DNA of 64,000 nucleotides from positions 3,839,001-3,903,000 of the forward strand of contig CANUEZ040000105.1 of the NCBI GenBank assembly GCA_948099385.1. Reading direction: 5' to 3'. Made by a program: the position numbers and the translations under genes. Shown piece by piece: positions 24,121 to 35,687 of the stretch. Source of the DNA: Fasciola hepatica. Its lineage: Eukaryota > Platyhelminthes > Trematoda > Plagiorchiida > Fasciolidae. Under the pieces are notes generated by a model that ran no database searches, was not told the DNA's origin, and was given only the letters and a program-made list of their open reading frames with translations. Position 1 is the stretch's first letter. Each line of letters begins with the position of its first letter.

Positions 24121-26416
24121 TGAGTTGAGCGTTCAAGCTGCATGATGAATCATATTATATATCTTTTCTCTGTTCATCTACCGTTTTCTCGATGAGTGTA
24201 CTTTTACAATGGACCGGTTTTCCATTGCACCTAATCCAGGGGCCTACGACCTTCAAGTTTTTGTGCCTCAAATGTGCCTGACCTTGTGTGTGATGTCTGT
24301 CTCCGTTCTTTGTCGGCTTTTTCACCTGCACCGCACGAATGACCTTTGTACTTTCCTTCCACGCCATGGATCACGCCACGTCTGCGTGAGGGTCTAGGTC
24401 AAGCGTGAGTTATTGGAGGGCACACTCCCTCAGCTTCTACGATCGCGTTCGTCGAGAAAGTCAACGAGAAAAGACCGTGGAGTGCCAACCGCCTGTACTC
24501 TCACAGGGCCTGAGTACAGAGACCACGAGCCGGCGTGCGCCGAGAAAGTGTGTCGGAAGTAGCGCATGAGGTTTCCGCGTACGCGAAACGTACAGTTAAA
24601 CAAGTGATAGACAGGGTGTGATTGGTTGATCACTATAGCGTGCGATCCTCTTGGTCTTTGTCTGAACTAATGTCATGGTCATATCTCTGTCCATCCGTCT
24701 CTTGTACGCTTCGTACTCTTTCTCTGATTGGTCGATTGTTCTTGCTGTAAAAGATGAATTTCACCCTATTCCGATGACTCGGCCCCGTATCGCTCGGCAA
24801 ACGTTCCTCACCAGACCCTTGAGACGATTCCATGTCTATTCCCGGACCGTTGTGATTGGATTTCTCCACAAAATTGAGGTATGTTGTTCGTAATTGTAAT
24901 GATTGTTCCCTAAAATGCACGTAGATTACCGACTCGCCTTATTCGATTTTGGGTTTCGGGTTCGTGCTCTACTAGTCACTCATTCACTGGACAGCGGTTC
25001 AGTTACAGTATAGGTATATTGATCACAGGCGATATAGTAACCGGTACATGGTGTATCCCGTGCATCACGATGACAAAAGAGACCGTTAGTGAAACTGTTT
25101 TTTTCGAGGACTGCCTGTATTGTTTTCAGTGGTAGAGTAAAAATCCTTATCTGATTATGAAAATAACTGTAATTGCGATTTTACGGTACCCCACTTGTGC
25201 ACTGAATGGTCCTAATCCAGTGTCACGCACTATTTAAGTGTCTGTCCTGGACTTGTTTGGCTATTTTCGTTTTCCACACTGTATTTGATCCTGCCTCACA
25301 ACACAAAGATTTTCCTGCGGGCGCGGTGGTATCCGCTGGCATCGTTCATGAGATAACTTATGGTTCTGAGCAATATTTTTGTATTTATTTTTTCCACGGT
25401 TTGCCTGGGACGTGATTTTAATTGATGTCACTTTTTCTCAACTATCTCAAAACAACTTGCCTAATAAAAACGTTTAAGAAACTGCTCGGATGCTCACTAT
25501 TTGAATCAGTCTTCGAATTAGAATTTCCGCCTGCTTTGTTGTTACCTTTTGGTGCCTCGGAACAACAAGATAAAATCAATACATTTCTGTTTGCCCATCA
25601 ACACCATTTTGTTTGACCCATGCAAAACAGACCTGAGAGATTTATCTGAGATGAGATGAAATAGAATAGCTAGCGATAGCCAGCAACATTTTTGCTTAAA
25701 ACTTTGCTCTTTCCAATTCAATTTCTGTACAGAAAACCAAATCCTCGTGAAATCGATCATATCGGACTGACTACAACGATAAATGTAGACCAAATAGTTT
25801 GCACAGAATGACTGGTTTCTGCCGACGCTCCTGTCCGCTAATGCTGATCAGATCAGTGGATTCTGTAACGCACGTGCTAGATCAGTTTTTCAGCCGGTTT
25901 CATCGTGATTTGTTCAGTCTACAATTTGTATAGCACACATTGCTCCGATTGAACAAAACGTGCCTTGCGCTGAGCTCACATAAAGTCAGGTGTCTTTGTT
26001 GAAGATATTCATAAAATCACGTCTCACCTCAACTCGATAATAAGTAACCGGCTGCGATCTGAAGCATGCCTTTCAGAAGCATGTGATCAGTTTAGTTAAC
26101 GGTGTAGCATAGATTTGACGATATACGTGCCAACTTATTTAACAAAAGACCATTTTATGATATCGGTTGACATCTGTTCGAATGTTATCTACTTGGCTTT
26201 GTTCCAGTAACGTAACTGTGGTAGTCAACGGTACATAAAGAAAAAGTGGAGTTTATAACCGTCATCAGCGTGTGTGAATGAGCACAGTTGTTCGATCTAC
26301 TTCAAAATAGAATCGAAAAATGGAAATATGAATTGAATAATAATCAAGAAGAACTGAAACCTCATTTTAGGAAATAAATTATGGCACTTCAAACACTTTA
26401 AATCAGATATCATCGC
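24121..26416. other. Unassigned stretch
   Basis: No recognised gene or repeat. An open segment before 24882 ends at a donor-like GTATGT, but its translation shows no known domain. Confidence 0.3.
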
Positions 26417-26643
26417 TTAATAAACAATAGGTAAATCGGGTACATGCGTAATCCACCTAATCAGTGTGACATGAACAAAGTTGATAAACGTATTTTCAAC
26501 GACGCCAGTTAGAAGGGTCGGTGTTAGTAGTATGCGGGTTGGAATGCAACCGAGTAAGATGAGGAAGTACAACGGATTTGTGAGCCCTAGTACGAGAAAA
26601 TACACGTTCGTAATTGAATTGAGCAGATGTTGGTAGGCATTTC
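26417..26643 (-). CDS. Possible terminal exon of a membrane protein (unknown)
   Basis: On the minus strand a pyrimidine-rich stretch ending CTTCAG precedes an open segment of about 75 codons that runs to TAA. It encodes a strongly hydrophobic stretch (VYFLVLGLTNPLYFLILLGC, then ILLTPTLLTGVV) that could form two membrane helices. No family is recognised. No AATAAA lies close after the stop. It could equally be chance, since AT-rich DNA often yields hydrophobic frames. Confidence 0.25.
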
Positions 26644-27689
26644 CTGAAGCTGATGTGAAGTTGCAAATAAAAATAGGATCATCTTAATAGAAAGATGTAA
26701 CTACAAACTGGCCTCTTGTGTTGACTCCAGTAATTGTGGATGCCAACGGATACGCTATTATCCTTATGTCCAACGTCCAAAACGATAAAACGGTAACCAC
26801 TTAGATGTATTTAGAGACCAGTATCTTGGACCTGGGAGAAAAGCTGTCTTTAATTTTGTCCCGCTAGCTCTAATGAGAAGACTGTTCTGCCTTCGAATAA
26901 TCTCGTTTTATTAGCAGAAAACAGATAGGATGCAGGAATCATTCTCACAAATCGTCACACCACAAACAAATTAGCTCACGCCGGCATCAGGTAACGTCAC
27001 CACTCATCGAAGAATTGGTGGTACGACCAGTCAATACTTAACGAAAATCCGTTCTCGTCTTATCAGTCCATTGTCTCGTCGTTCCGGATTCTGTTTGCTC
27101 AAACATTGACCTGGATTTTGGACAGGCGCTGGCAGACTGCTTACGCGACCTGTCTGTCCTTCGAAAATGAATCAGCCCATACCCTCACACCATCCACCAG
27201 ACATTCATGTATACACAGACGGATGCAATCGTCGAAACTCGTACAGTTGTCTCAGTGTCAATCTCTTGTTGCCGTACCTGAATTGTTTTGAACTGAAGCT
27301 GCTACAGTAAACACGACTGGAGACATTGGTGGACTCGACGTTCCGAAAAATCTCGCAGGACATTTATTCCATGCTACATTATAGCTTGTAAATCGTCCTC
27401 GAACTAACTTGATTGATGGTTGATGATGCTCGACCACTTTTTCCAGTTTGGCTCTGTTCCGTAAAAGCAAATGTATTCATGAGTCTAAGTTTATTGAATA
27501 GCTCCAGAGATATTTTGATTTGACGTGCTACTCCAGTACTCCACATGCATGTGTTCTTTCCGGTAGCACAGCTCAAAGTTATTTTCACGGAATTTCAATT
27601 TTACTGACAAGGCAGTCACGTGTACACTTATAAAATGTTTCACTGAACAATGAATGATCTTAGTTTCGCCACTTGTTCTGTATTCACAT
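26644..27689. other. Unassigned stretch
   Basis: Around 26860-27130 short words recall 9640 and 34810 (for example GGACAGGCGCTG), hinting at another old repeat, but I cannot define its ends. Confidence 0.3.
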
Positions 27690-27987
27690 TGTTACAGGGT
27701 CGGTCAAACCTTACCACGTTGCTTACTTAACACCCGCATTCATTAGTCCTTCGTACTTTGCGTGGACAACACGTGCGTCACTCTGATACTCCGTATTGTG
27801 CCAACACGATGACCACAGCTATGTTCCCGCTAGCCATAAGAAGGAAAAGACAATCCTGAGAGAGAGAGGAAGAGAGGTTAGAGTGCATCGCGGGAGCATA
27901 GACGTCTAACTTTCAAGTCACAACCGCGCTTGGCAGTCAGCGTTGAGTTGAACAATGCTAATCTAATGAACGAATGTGAATCTTGCA
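27690..27987 (+). mobile_element. Solo LTR, family LTR-B (diverged)
   Basis: Starts TGTTACAGGGTCGGTCAAACC and ends ...CTTGCA. It shares GTACTTTGCGTGGAC-type and CCGCGCTTGGCAGTCAGCGTT blocks with the copies at 28894 and 56629. Flanks ACAT (27686-27689) and GCAT (27988-27991) match 3 of 4. Confidence 0.75.
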
Positions 27988-28689
27988 GCATTGTGTTCAA
28001 AAAGTTCGGAAACGTCCCACAAGGAGAGAATGGTGAAACTGATTACTGCGGTGTAACCTGGAGGGCAAATTATTACTAAGGGACTATAAGTTTGCACGAG
28101 AACAGGTGGGACTTGCGTCCTGCACATGCTGCTGTGGGGATTGTATCTACCCAACCAGTCGTACTTAATGAAATAACTCGCGCCCGGACTGCGTGCAGTG
28201 GGAAGCGACGAGACCAGACAAGAACAGCAAGAATGTATTTTGTCACCTTCGGTTAGGACTAACTCATTTATACACAAAAGGGAGCATGCACCAGCCACAA
28301 AGTGATTTCGCTGTATCTACACGATCTAACAGTCACGGTCTGGCTTCACCCAATGGGCTGATACCGGAAATGAAGCTGTAGCGCACTAGACCGCGCGTGA
28401 AGGCATTCTAATCACTACAGCTGCCTCACCTGAGATTTTTATCAAAAACCGGTTGATCGGTTGCGAAACAGGAATTTTTATGACGTAATATGGTTGACAG
28501 TAAGCAAGTCTGAGCGAATATAACTAGGAAGTTATGTAATAAAATCACAGACACGAATATTCCATAGGAGTAACAAAATACACGTAGTGGCACTGGTTTA
28601 TTGGGGAATATGAAAAGGATGTAAATCTGCCGTGTTGTTATTTCTTTGACAGCAAAGCTAAATTAAGTGGAATGATGAGATACATTATT
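27988..28689. other. Unassigned stretch
   Basis: Lies between two LTR-B copies in opposite orientation, so it is not the interior of an LTR-B element. An open minus frame (28298-27963) shows no motif. Confidence 0.3.
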
Positions 28690-28893
28690 TTGAGGGTACA
28701 CTGCAGCACAACAGAACTGAGAACGCAAGAAGAAAACAAACCTCTTCAGAATGTTCCAGCGAAACGGATATCTAAGAAACTTCATATGAAGAACCGTGTA
28801 TGAGATGAATAGGAAAATGAACCAAAGAACACAACCAAACAGAAGGATCACTCTACTATACATCAAAAGGTATCTGAAACAACTGTAAGATTG
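28690..28893 (+). pseudogene. Penelope-like element, segment between RT and GIY-YIG (left part)
   Basis: Reads LFRMFQRNGYLRNFI, then TLLYIKRYLKQL. This corresponds to the region after the RT in Penelope-like elements ('aLrrNGYpxxfi... yIkGvSErI'). It continues, after removal of the LTR-B at 28894-29200, directly into LIQFEGITVAHRP at 29201. Stops and frame changes make it non-functional. Confidence 0.7.
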
Positions 28894-29200
28894 TGCAGCG
28901 GTACTCAAACCCGCTCATTTGTTTAACACACATCATTGTTTATCTGAACTCGTGCTGCCAAGCGCGGTGGCCATTGGCCGTTGCCCGCGCACACTACACG
29001 CACGCCTTTCCAATATACGCCAACCACTCCCTACGGATAGTGTTCTCTTTCCCATGGGTTGGGAGAATCACTTCTGTGGTGACCGTGTGGTTATGCAGCG
29101 CGGAGTGCCACTGTAGCGGACAGGTGGTCCACGCGTAGCAAGAAGAACTAACGAACGCGCGTTAAAGGAAACAATTTGGTAAGGTTTAACCGACCTTACA
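28894..29200 (-). mobile_element. Solo LTR, family LTR-B, inserted in the Penelope fragment
   Basis: 307 bp; the minus-strand sequence starts TGTAAGGTCGGTTAAACC and ends ...CCGCTGCA. It has an exact 4-bp target duplication ATTG (28890-28893 and 29201-29204). Excising it and one ATTG restores the Penelope-like reading. Confidence 0.9.
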
Positions 29201-29597
29201 ATTGATTCAGTTTGAAGGCATAACAGTTGCTCACAGACCAACGAAAACCATGAGAAGACTCATGGTAAAACCAAATGAACAACTCAAAACCGAAGAAAGA
29301 AGAACCGTTATATACAAGGTCAAGTGTGTGAACTGCTACAAATGCTACATCGGTCAAACCGAAAGGAAAGTGGCCACTCAAATGCACTAGCATAAATAAG
29401 CTACAGAGAGACATAGCCCATTCTCTCTCATATCCGTCCACGAGGATCAAGAAGAATACAAGTTCAAACCGGATAAGGTTAAAACCTGGATCAAGCAGTC
29501 ACGAGGCACGGAAGGGAGGTCTTGGAAGCCTGGTATTCTTCAAACAACTCGATCAAATGCCATATTGAATTGGATCACGTGTACAGTCAGATGAGGA
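29201..29597 (+). pseudogene. Penelope-like element GIY-YIG endonuclease domain fragment
   Basis: Penelope-like retroelements carry a C-terminal GIY-YIG nuclease that nicks the target. Here TVIYKVKCVNCYKCYIGQTE (about 29310-29370) matches 'gVYkIpCxxCxxvYIGqTgR', including the CxxC that marks this element class. Further on, SVHEDQEEYKF and, in another frame, EVLEAWYSSNNSIKCHIELD match the 'E.W.s..nsiNrhieLdp.Y' terminal block. Two in-frame stops follow the TQMH block. The fragment ends at the GypA solo LTR at 29598. Confidence 0.85.
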
Positions 29598-29898
29598 TGT
29601 AATAGCCCTAATGAAGTGAATCGATAGTTCGTATTGAAATTGCTTCCACCCAGAACTACGCGAACGGAAGTACCAAGAAAAACAAGACCGCCAAATATCA
29701 CGTCAGTTGTATTACAGAACTGGTTTGTATAAATATGTTAGATTAGAGAATATAATTGGTAGACTCGAAGATGACCAATCAGAGGGAGCTTTTGTCAGAC
29801 TTGTCCGCGGTGATCCTGATTGGTTGAGGCTCACCCCTGTCCGTGGTTACGAAGCTGTACCTGGCCGTATCACGTGTGACAGCAGCTGAATCACCGCG
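29598..29898 (-). mobile_element. Solo LTR of GypA family with 5-bp target duplication
   Basis: 301 bp, TGTAATAGCCC... to ...GAATCACCGCG, full length. Flanks GAGGA (29593-29597) and GAGGA (29899-29903) are identical, which fixes the family's duplication at 5 bp. Confidence 0.92.
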
Positions 29899-30639
29899 GA
29901 GGAACGGACAGTTTAGTTAACATAGAAAGTCAATGTACCCAAACCATCTAGCCCGCATCACTGAATCTGAATTTTTCCACGGTCATACATCTTCGGAACT
30001 GAATCGTCGAGAATTCAAATATCAAAAATAGGATTAACAGCACAAAGCGAAAGAGGTCAGGCCTCCGAAACGGGACGTCAACCGACGAAGGTCAAGTTAG
30101 TAAAGCCCAAACGGAAAAGCAGGCGTCGAGCTTTGAGCATAAGGTCGTCTACGAGGCTTATGTTTAGGACTAATGACAAACTCATATATACAAAAGATCG
30201 CTACCAACGGTACACAAACACTGACGATTTCACCTCGACTGCTGACGAAACGTTTGCGATCTAAACGCCAAGCTCAGCAACCAGAACATCACGGCTATCT
30301 CTGCCCATTGATGGCAATTGCACTCCCCACCACTATTCCCATGATATCCTTAAATGGGCCGTCGATGGCTAATCAGAATAATAATAAAGTATGGTTTTCA
30401 GTTCCACTCCCGTTGATAGTCCACGACAACACTAAGAATGACGGAACCGACGCCTTTCACAATGCCAGAACGACCGTAGTAAGTTTTATTTACATGCTTT
30501 ATTATCGTAGAAAATTATGCGTAACGGGCACATCATTAGGTATCAATATCAACGTTCCAGTCCGTTTGTTCCTCATCCTGTGAAAAAACTGCAAGGAATT
30601 TAGTTGTGTATTACTGACGGACGTCCGTGCTTTGTCGTT
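29899..30639. other. Unassigned stretch
   Basis: A 136-codon plus frame (30173-30583) is the longest here but has no recognised motif or splice context; not called a gene. Confidence 0.3.
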
Positions 30640-31306
30640 TCAAATTGCGTCCGGTGTCTTCCAGCCAGTTTCTAATGCTATAACAAACATTAGTTTTTCT
30701 CTGCACCATACGCTTGTTGCCGAAGCACCCACTGTTTTGCCAATTGTGTTGAACAACATGGGGGACATACCACCAATGAAATCGCGCAAAGTCATCCTCC
30801 TGTTTGCAAATTCATTGTGCGCATGGGCATAGTTGGCTTCCAGGGTGACCTGTTTTCGCAGCAACCTTGGCATCAGTGATAACATTTCGTTCACGATGTC
30901 ATCACCAGTGAACGATGCCAACAAAGCGTCCTTTGAGAATATATCATCGAAGTGGCAGAACAAACCAGTTTGTTACCGTTGGGCTACTTGTATAAGTTTC
31001 TATCAAAATCACTGACCTCGTCCCAAGTCGACAAGGGAAAGACATAATCGGAAGCGCCAAGTGAAACCTTAAAGTTCACGGCCCCAAGACGTTGCTGAAT
31101 ACCGTGAAGGGTTCGCATGACCACATTGTGCAATTAAGTCATGTACTCTGTTACTGGTAATCCATCCGAACCTAATATGTCATAGATATGAGCAAACCAA
31201 ATTTCACGCTGCTCACCTTGTGAAGCAGTAGTCTGAATTCGTCTTGACGGGACTTTGGGTGTTGCACGGATACCACTTGCTTGTTCCTGGGGTTGTTCTG
31301 ATTCTG
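30640..31306 (-). pseudogene. DUF4806-like coding remnant
   Basis: Minus strand. An acceptor-like TTTTTATTTTTCAG precedes 31306. The translated pieces include VVMRTLHGIQQRLGAV, then FPLSTWDEVSDFDRNL, then SFTGDDIVNEMLSLMPRLL and a FANRRMTLRDFIGGM block. Their order and spacing resemble DUF4806, a domain of unknown function found in many invertebrate proteins that are often linked with transposons ('fPlkt.eel..le..L', 'lgG.....vr.mm..l', 'gk..f.dl....ii'). Stops at the YMT* and LYK* positions and a frame change between blocks indicate decay, or small introns I cannot place. The function is unknown. Confidence 0.45.
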
Positions 31307-31529
31307 AAAAATAAAAACATTTTCAAAAATGGATAACACTGTGAGCAGATGTAGAAGGCCTATTATTGTGTTGCATTGTTGCGTGCGTCAAGGAGTCTGC
31401 GCACACTCGTTCTTCAGAGCCTAAGTAATCAGGAAAGATTGAGTATTCTGAATGACTGACAAGGCGAGAAAAACTGACACTCATTCAGTGTATTAACTGG
31501 TTTTGCTGAAGACCGTTGTCGGAAAATGA

Positions 31530-32129
31530 TTACTTAACTGACCTACTCCACGGAGATTTCAGAACGATCTTATGTTCAGTAATCTTTTCTCCCACGTTCC
31601 TGATCGTGGACGGGGAACGAACAGCTGAGAAATGACCTCTCCGGTAAGTTCGCTTACTACGCGGTGAGGTATTTTTTCCAAACCTTCCGTGTGACGTATC
31701 ATCTTCCGAGGATACGTTTTTTTGTTTTTTTCTGTACAAACAGACAAATGTTTATTGTAACGTAGGCTTACATTATCCCTTGAGGAGATAAGCCAATCAC
31801 AACCGTCTCGTCACTGAATAGGAACTGACTGTTCGCCTTCTGATGCTGTATTCTCCATACTTCGTCATTGATGGCTGCTCCTTAGACTGTTCACGAACTG
31901 AAAACCTACCAGTATGAATCGAAAGTGACATCGGCCTCAGGGGAGAATCGTCCGACAATGTCCCATCAATCCCTACTAATCTGTGGAATTCAGCACCATC
32001 CATATTCGAAATTGAGGCACGAGTCCCATCAGCAGAAGGCCACTTCTGCCTTATGACGCACACTTCCTGGTTCTCATCATCCGGTAGGTTTGCTACAGTT
32101 AACATTGATATTACTGAGAATACCTGCAA
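31530..32129 (-). pseudogene. Possible exons preceding the DUF4806-like part
   Basis: A minus-strand frame 32129-31797 opens after an acceptor-like TTTGCAG and passes a donor-like GTAGGT after SLSIHTG (about 31911). It reads ISMLTVANLPDDENQEVCVI and may correspond to the N-terminal strand-rich part often found ahead of DUF4806. A basic, Ser/Arg-rich frame at 31739-31530 would be the linker. Support is only positional and weak. Confidence 0.3.
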
Positions 32130-32535
32130 AAGAAGAAAAACAATTAGAACTAGTCAAATTGTGAGTAATTCTAATCAAAACGAACAAATCTATGGACCAA
32201 ATTATTTATTAAATAAAAGGTCGCTTACAAAGAAGAAAAGGTATTCCAAACCTCAATATTGTGTAACGCATTTACAATCAATGCACTTCAGTTGACACTA
32301 GACAGCAGTTGCACGAAGAATTTTAGCGAAAATAAATGTCCCCATAAACTGAAGCAATGGGACAATCAAATTAATATCCCAGGTGGGAAAATCGTGAATA
32401 ACACACTACAAAGTCTCCATCATCGTTGGACTCAATAGATTCTATGGAGGTGGGCCACGCATGCACCATGACAATATTATCTGGGACAGCACTCGAATTG
32501 ACGTAATTGCCATTAAAATGGTAAGGGAGTCTTCT

Positions 32536-32860
32536 TTAACGTTGTAACTTAATCGGCTGCTGTCCAATCCATGAAGTGGACACCGTAGCTTCAGTACATC
32601 GTCGAAGTATTTGAGAGCATATCTTTGTTGATCCCTTGATCATTCGTTTCACTGTGAACAGAAATGACTCAAACGGAAAAACACTGAAATGGTCCAAACG
32701 ACCGTGGTCTTCAACATCGTCAGCAACATGGACTACCGAATGCGCATTCATGGACATTTCTCCCCAATCCAAACAAAACTTTATTCGTCCTCACAGATGA
32801 CTCCACTAACTCCCGTGCAAACTTAGGCACTTCAGGAATTTTGGGATTTCCTACAATACG
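32536..32860 (-). pseudogene. Transposase-like C-terminal fragment
   Basis: Minus strand: MSMNAHSVVHVADDVEDHGR, LDHFSVFPFESFLFTVKRMI, then GSTKICSQILRRCTE. This resembles the C-terminal block of transposase-derived proteins common in invertebrates ('yNvHsLlHLaDDvrxfGpLdxfSAFpFEsfL..iKrlv..s.kplqQl.rR'). An upstream piece (KVPKFARELVESSVRTNKVL) fits with one frameshift near 32770. The DUF4806-like remnant lies downstream on the same strand; such pairs are known in transposons. I infer a dead DNA transposon, but no terminal inverted repeats were found. Confidence 0.45.
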
Positions 32861-33328
32861 AATGGTAATAAATAACCGCTGGAAATGACTATAAGAATAA
32901 ATAGGTTAACCAATACAAAGTGGGGCGATCTTCCACCAACCGTGGTTGTTTGATTCTTTGGTAGACGATGACCCTTATGGACTGTTGAATCCGTCTATGG
33001 CAAAAACAATTTACGCATAACTCGTAGACATACACAGTGCATGTAATCAATAGGAAAATTCCTAATCATGCCCATATTGAACGATTCAAAGTGCGATTGG
33101 AGAATATGATGTCTAGGAAAGGTTGCATTGGTTAAAAAAGTATTGTTAAATAAAGAATATGTGACTCAGTGTTCATACAACACTCCTTGCTGTGTACATC
33201 TGGCGCAGGTTAAGTAACCGGGGTGCTATTTTTGAATTTACCAACTATTCGTGCCGAGTGGTCGCATGTAACAGCCATCAGTTACACTTGTTTTCTGTAT
33301 TGGACTCCGTTCACTTTGATCGCTCACC

Positions 33329-33747
33329 TTTGAAACTCTGTCAAGTTCCGCATGAGATCCTCCAAGAATAAACCAGCGTCCTTCGGTTGTTTCGGCCCTG
33401 AGTATACCCCTACAGTGAAAAGTGTGGATATAGCTGGATGAACCACGCGTTCGAGAATGGTCCATACACATGTTTTCGATGATCGGAAAGAGTGCAAGCC
33501 AACAATACGCAACTGAACTCCAGTCACGGTTTTCTCCCCGACGCAGTGCATTGTATGGCAACAGGATATCAGACGTAGATGACGCCTGATCCGCACAAAA
33601 AGGGATTATTTGTGTGATGTCACGCATAACGTCGTCAACAGTCACTGGATAGCCAATGTTGGCGCAAAGTTCTTTTACAACGCAACGGGTGGCGAATGTA
33701 CTGTATAGCCGCACGTGCACGGCAAGCAAAATAACCGAAAGGTGAAC
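33329..33747 (-). CDS. Exon-like open segment, unknown protein
   Basis: Minus strand. An acceptor-like ATACTGCAG (near 33748-33756) precedes an open frame (VHLSVILLAVHVRLYSTFAT..., VVKELCANIGYPVTVDDVMR...) of about 140 codons. It reaches a good donor AAG|GTGAGC after DRVSK (GT at about 33327-33328); the frame itself continues to 33238. Sequence complexity is protein-like rather than low-complexity, but I recognise no family. It may be part of the transposase-like unit downstream or an exon of a host gene. Confidence 0.35.
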
Positions 33748-33756
33748 ATCTGCAGT

Positions 33757-35383
33757 ATTAGGCGGCCATTATGCTGCGTGCATTTACCTTTGGTGATCCA
33801 ATAAGCGTCATGCTGTAAACAAATTTACAACTACCCACAGACGAGTATTGCCCGTACTCCGGGTGCACCACACGATAAACTACTTCAGACTGTAATTTGA
33901 TTCGTCACGAAGGCATTACCACAGCGCAGTTCCACGAGAATAGACCACGTGACCTCGATCAAGTGACGTTCGTGAACAGTGCGTGAGTGAGTGGGACAAC
34001 GTGTTCAGCCCTGATGGGTGGCCAAATTCATTCCACTTGAAGGCTGGAGGCGTGACATTCAAGGGACCATGGGGTATATGCAGGCCTTGAGTTTGATACT
34101 GGCCAGCTGATTGAGCGCATCAGCATGCGTGCACACGAGTGCACAAGTCAGGAACAGCAGCGAAATCTGGTATGACTGATTATTGATCGTAATCGGGTAG
34201 CAGGCATTTGTGCAGGGCAAGACTAAGCCGTTTGCAATTGCGGCGACACGAAGCGTTGGTTTGTTTCTTTATCAAAAGTGGGGCTCCAAAGTTTTACGGT
34301 GAACAATATCCATAAATGAGATAACATTTTGTTCACGATGGCTTCAGTATGAGAACAGCGCCAAATGTTTGGTAAATTTTCTTTAAGCATGTTAAAGTCA
34401 GTGGAATTGCAGCTGTTTTGGTGAAGAGAAAAATGCTCTATGTACTTCAAAATATTAACTTTCTACGGATCATTTTCTCACAAAAGCATCAGCTGAATGA
34501 GTGATCATTGTGGCCTTCTCATGACCCAGTATGTACCGTTATCTGTAGTTTCACGCAATGTTCCTCGAACCCGATTCCAACCATGAACCACCTCATATTA
34601 TAAGAAAGAAACACCATTTATATACGAAAGAAACAATCACTCACGCCAATCGTTGCAATGCAGACCAACTGGTTCATACTGGCACCAAATGGCCCGTCTT
34701 CTGATTGGTTGATTGGTCACAAGACCAGTTGCCAGTTAATCGAATCCCATTCAGGTTTCATCGATCCGCTACCTTGTCACTTGCGCATCCACTGACACAA
34801 GCACTGAACTGGATTCCGGACAGGCGCTGACATGTCGATTGCTGTTTGAAATTTGGCAATGCAAACCGGGATCCGACCACATACCTGGAATTCGACCGAC
34901 TCAGGTGATTCTGGAATTTATGGGCAGACCATGCAGGTAAAGTATTTATAACTTATCCACAAGCGTACTATCATGTCCCACAATATATTCCCGCAGGCTG
35001 CTTACAAAAAGCTGTCAGACATCAAGTGCAACAAATCCCACGAACATGATAGTCACCGGCGCTCCCCCACTTGTTCTTAATCAGAGTGAACCAATATTCG
35101 CACCGGTGGTGACATTTATTTAATGAATGCTTAGGCTGTTGAAAGATTCCTGGCTTTTGAAGATCAGCTTCCATCAGTCGTATGTACAAGAAACAAAAGG
35201 TAAAATTCATTAAGATACTTGTGTTTCGATCGCGTCAACTGTGCTAGAGAAATTATTACGGAAGGGAATGTCCATAGATTAGACAATACCAGATATACCC
35301 AATAAATCAAGGCTGGTTGGTCATGAACTAAGTGGAGTGAATGCTGCCCGTTCGTGCACGTGAACAAATATCTGTTGCAGGGA
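33757..35383. other. Unassigned stretch
   Basis: No gene recognised. Possible old LTR-like DNA near 33880-34150 without a partner. Confidence 0.3.
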
Positions 35384-35687
35384 TGTGGTGATTCAACAGC
35401 TGACACACGTGATACGGCCAGGTACAGCTTCGTAACCACGTACACGGATAACCCTCAAACAATCAGCATCAGTGCGGAACAGTCCGACAGAAGCTCCCTC
35501 TGATTTGTCATCCTCGAGTCTACCAATTATATTCTCTAATCTAACATATTTATACAAACCAGTTCTGCAAATACAACTAAAGTGCTATTTGGCGGTCTTG
35601 ATCTTCTTGGTACTTCCGTTCGCGTAGTTCTGAGTGGGGACAATTTCAATACGGACTATCTATCCAGTTCATTACGATTATTACAAT
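35384..35687 (+). mobile_element. 5' LTR of GypA copy 2
   Basis: About 304 bp, TGTGGTGATTCAACAGC to ...GATTATTACA. It has a TATA-like ATATTTATACAAACC in its middle. It is followed by AT and then TGGAGTCGAGTCATGG, the likely primer-binding site. Confidence 0.9.

Noticed and set aside
30173..30583. 136-codon open frame as a gene
   Set aside because: No motif, no splice context, no matching repeat; chance frames of this size are expected in 64 kb.
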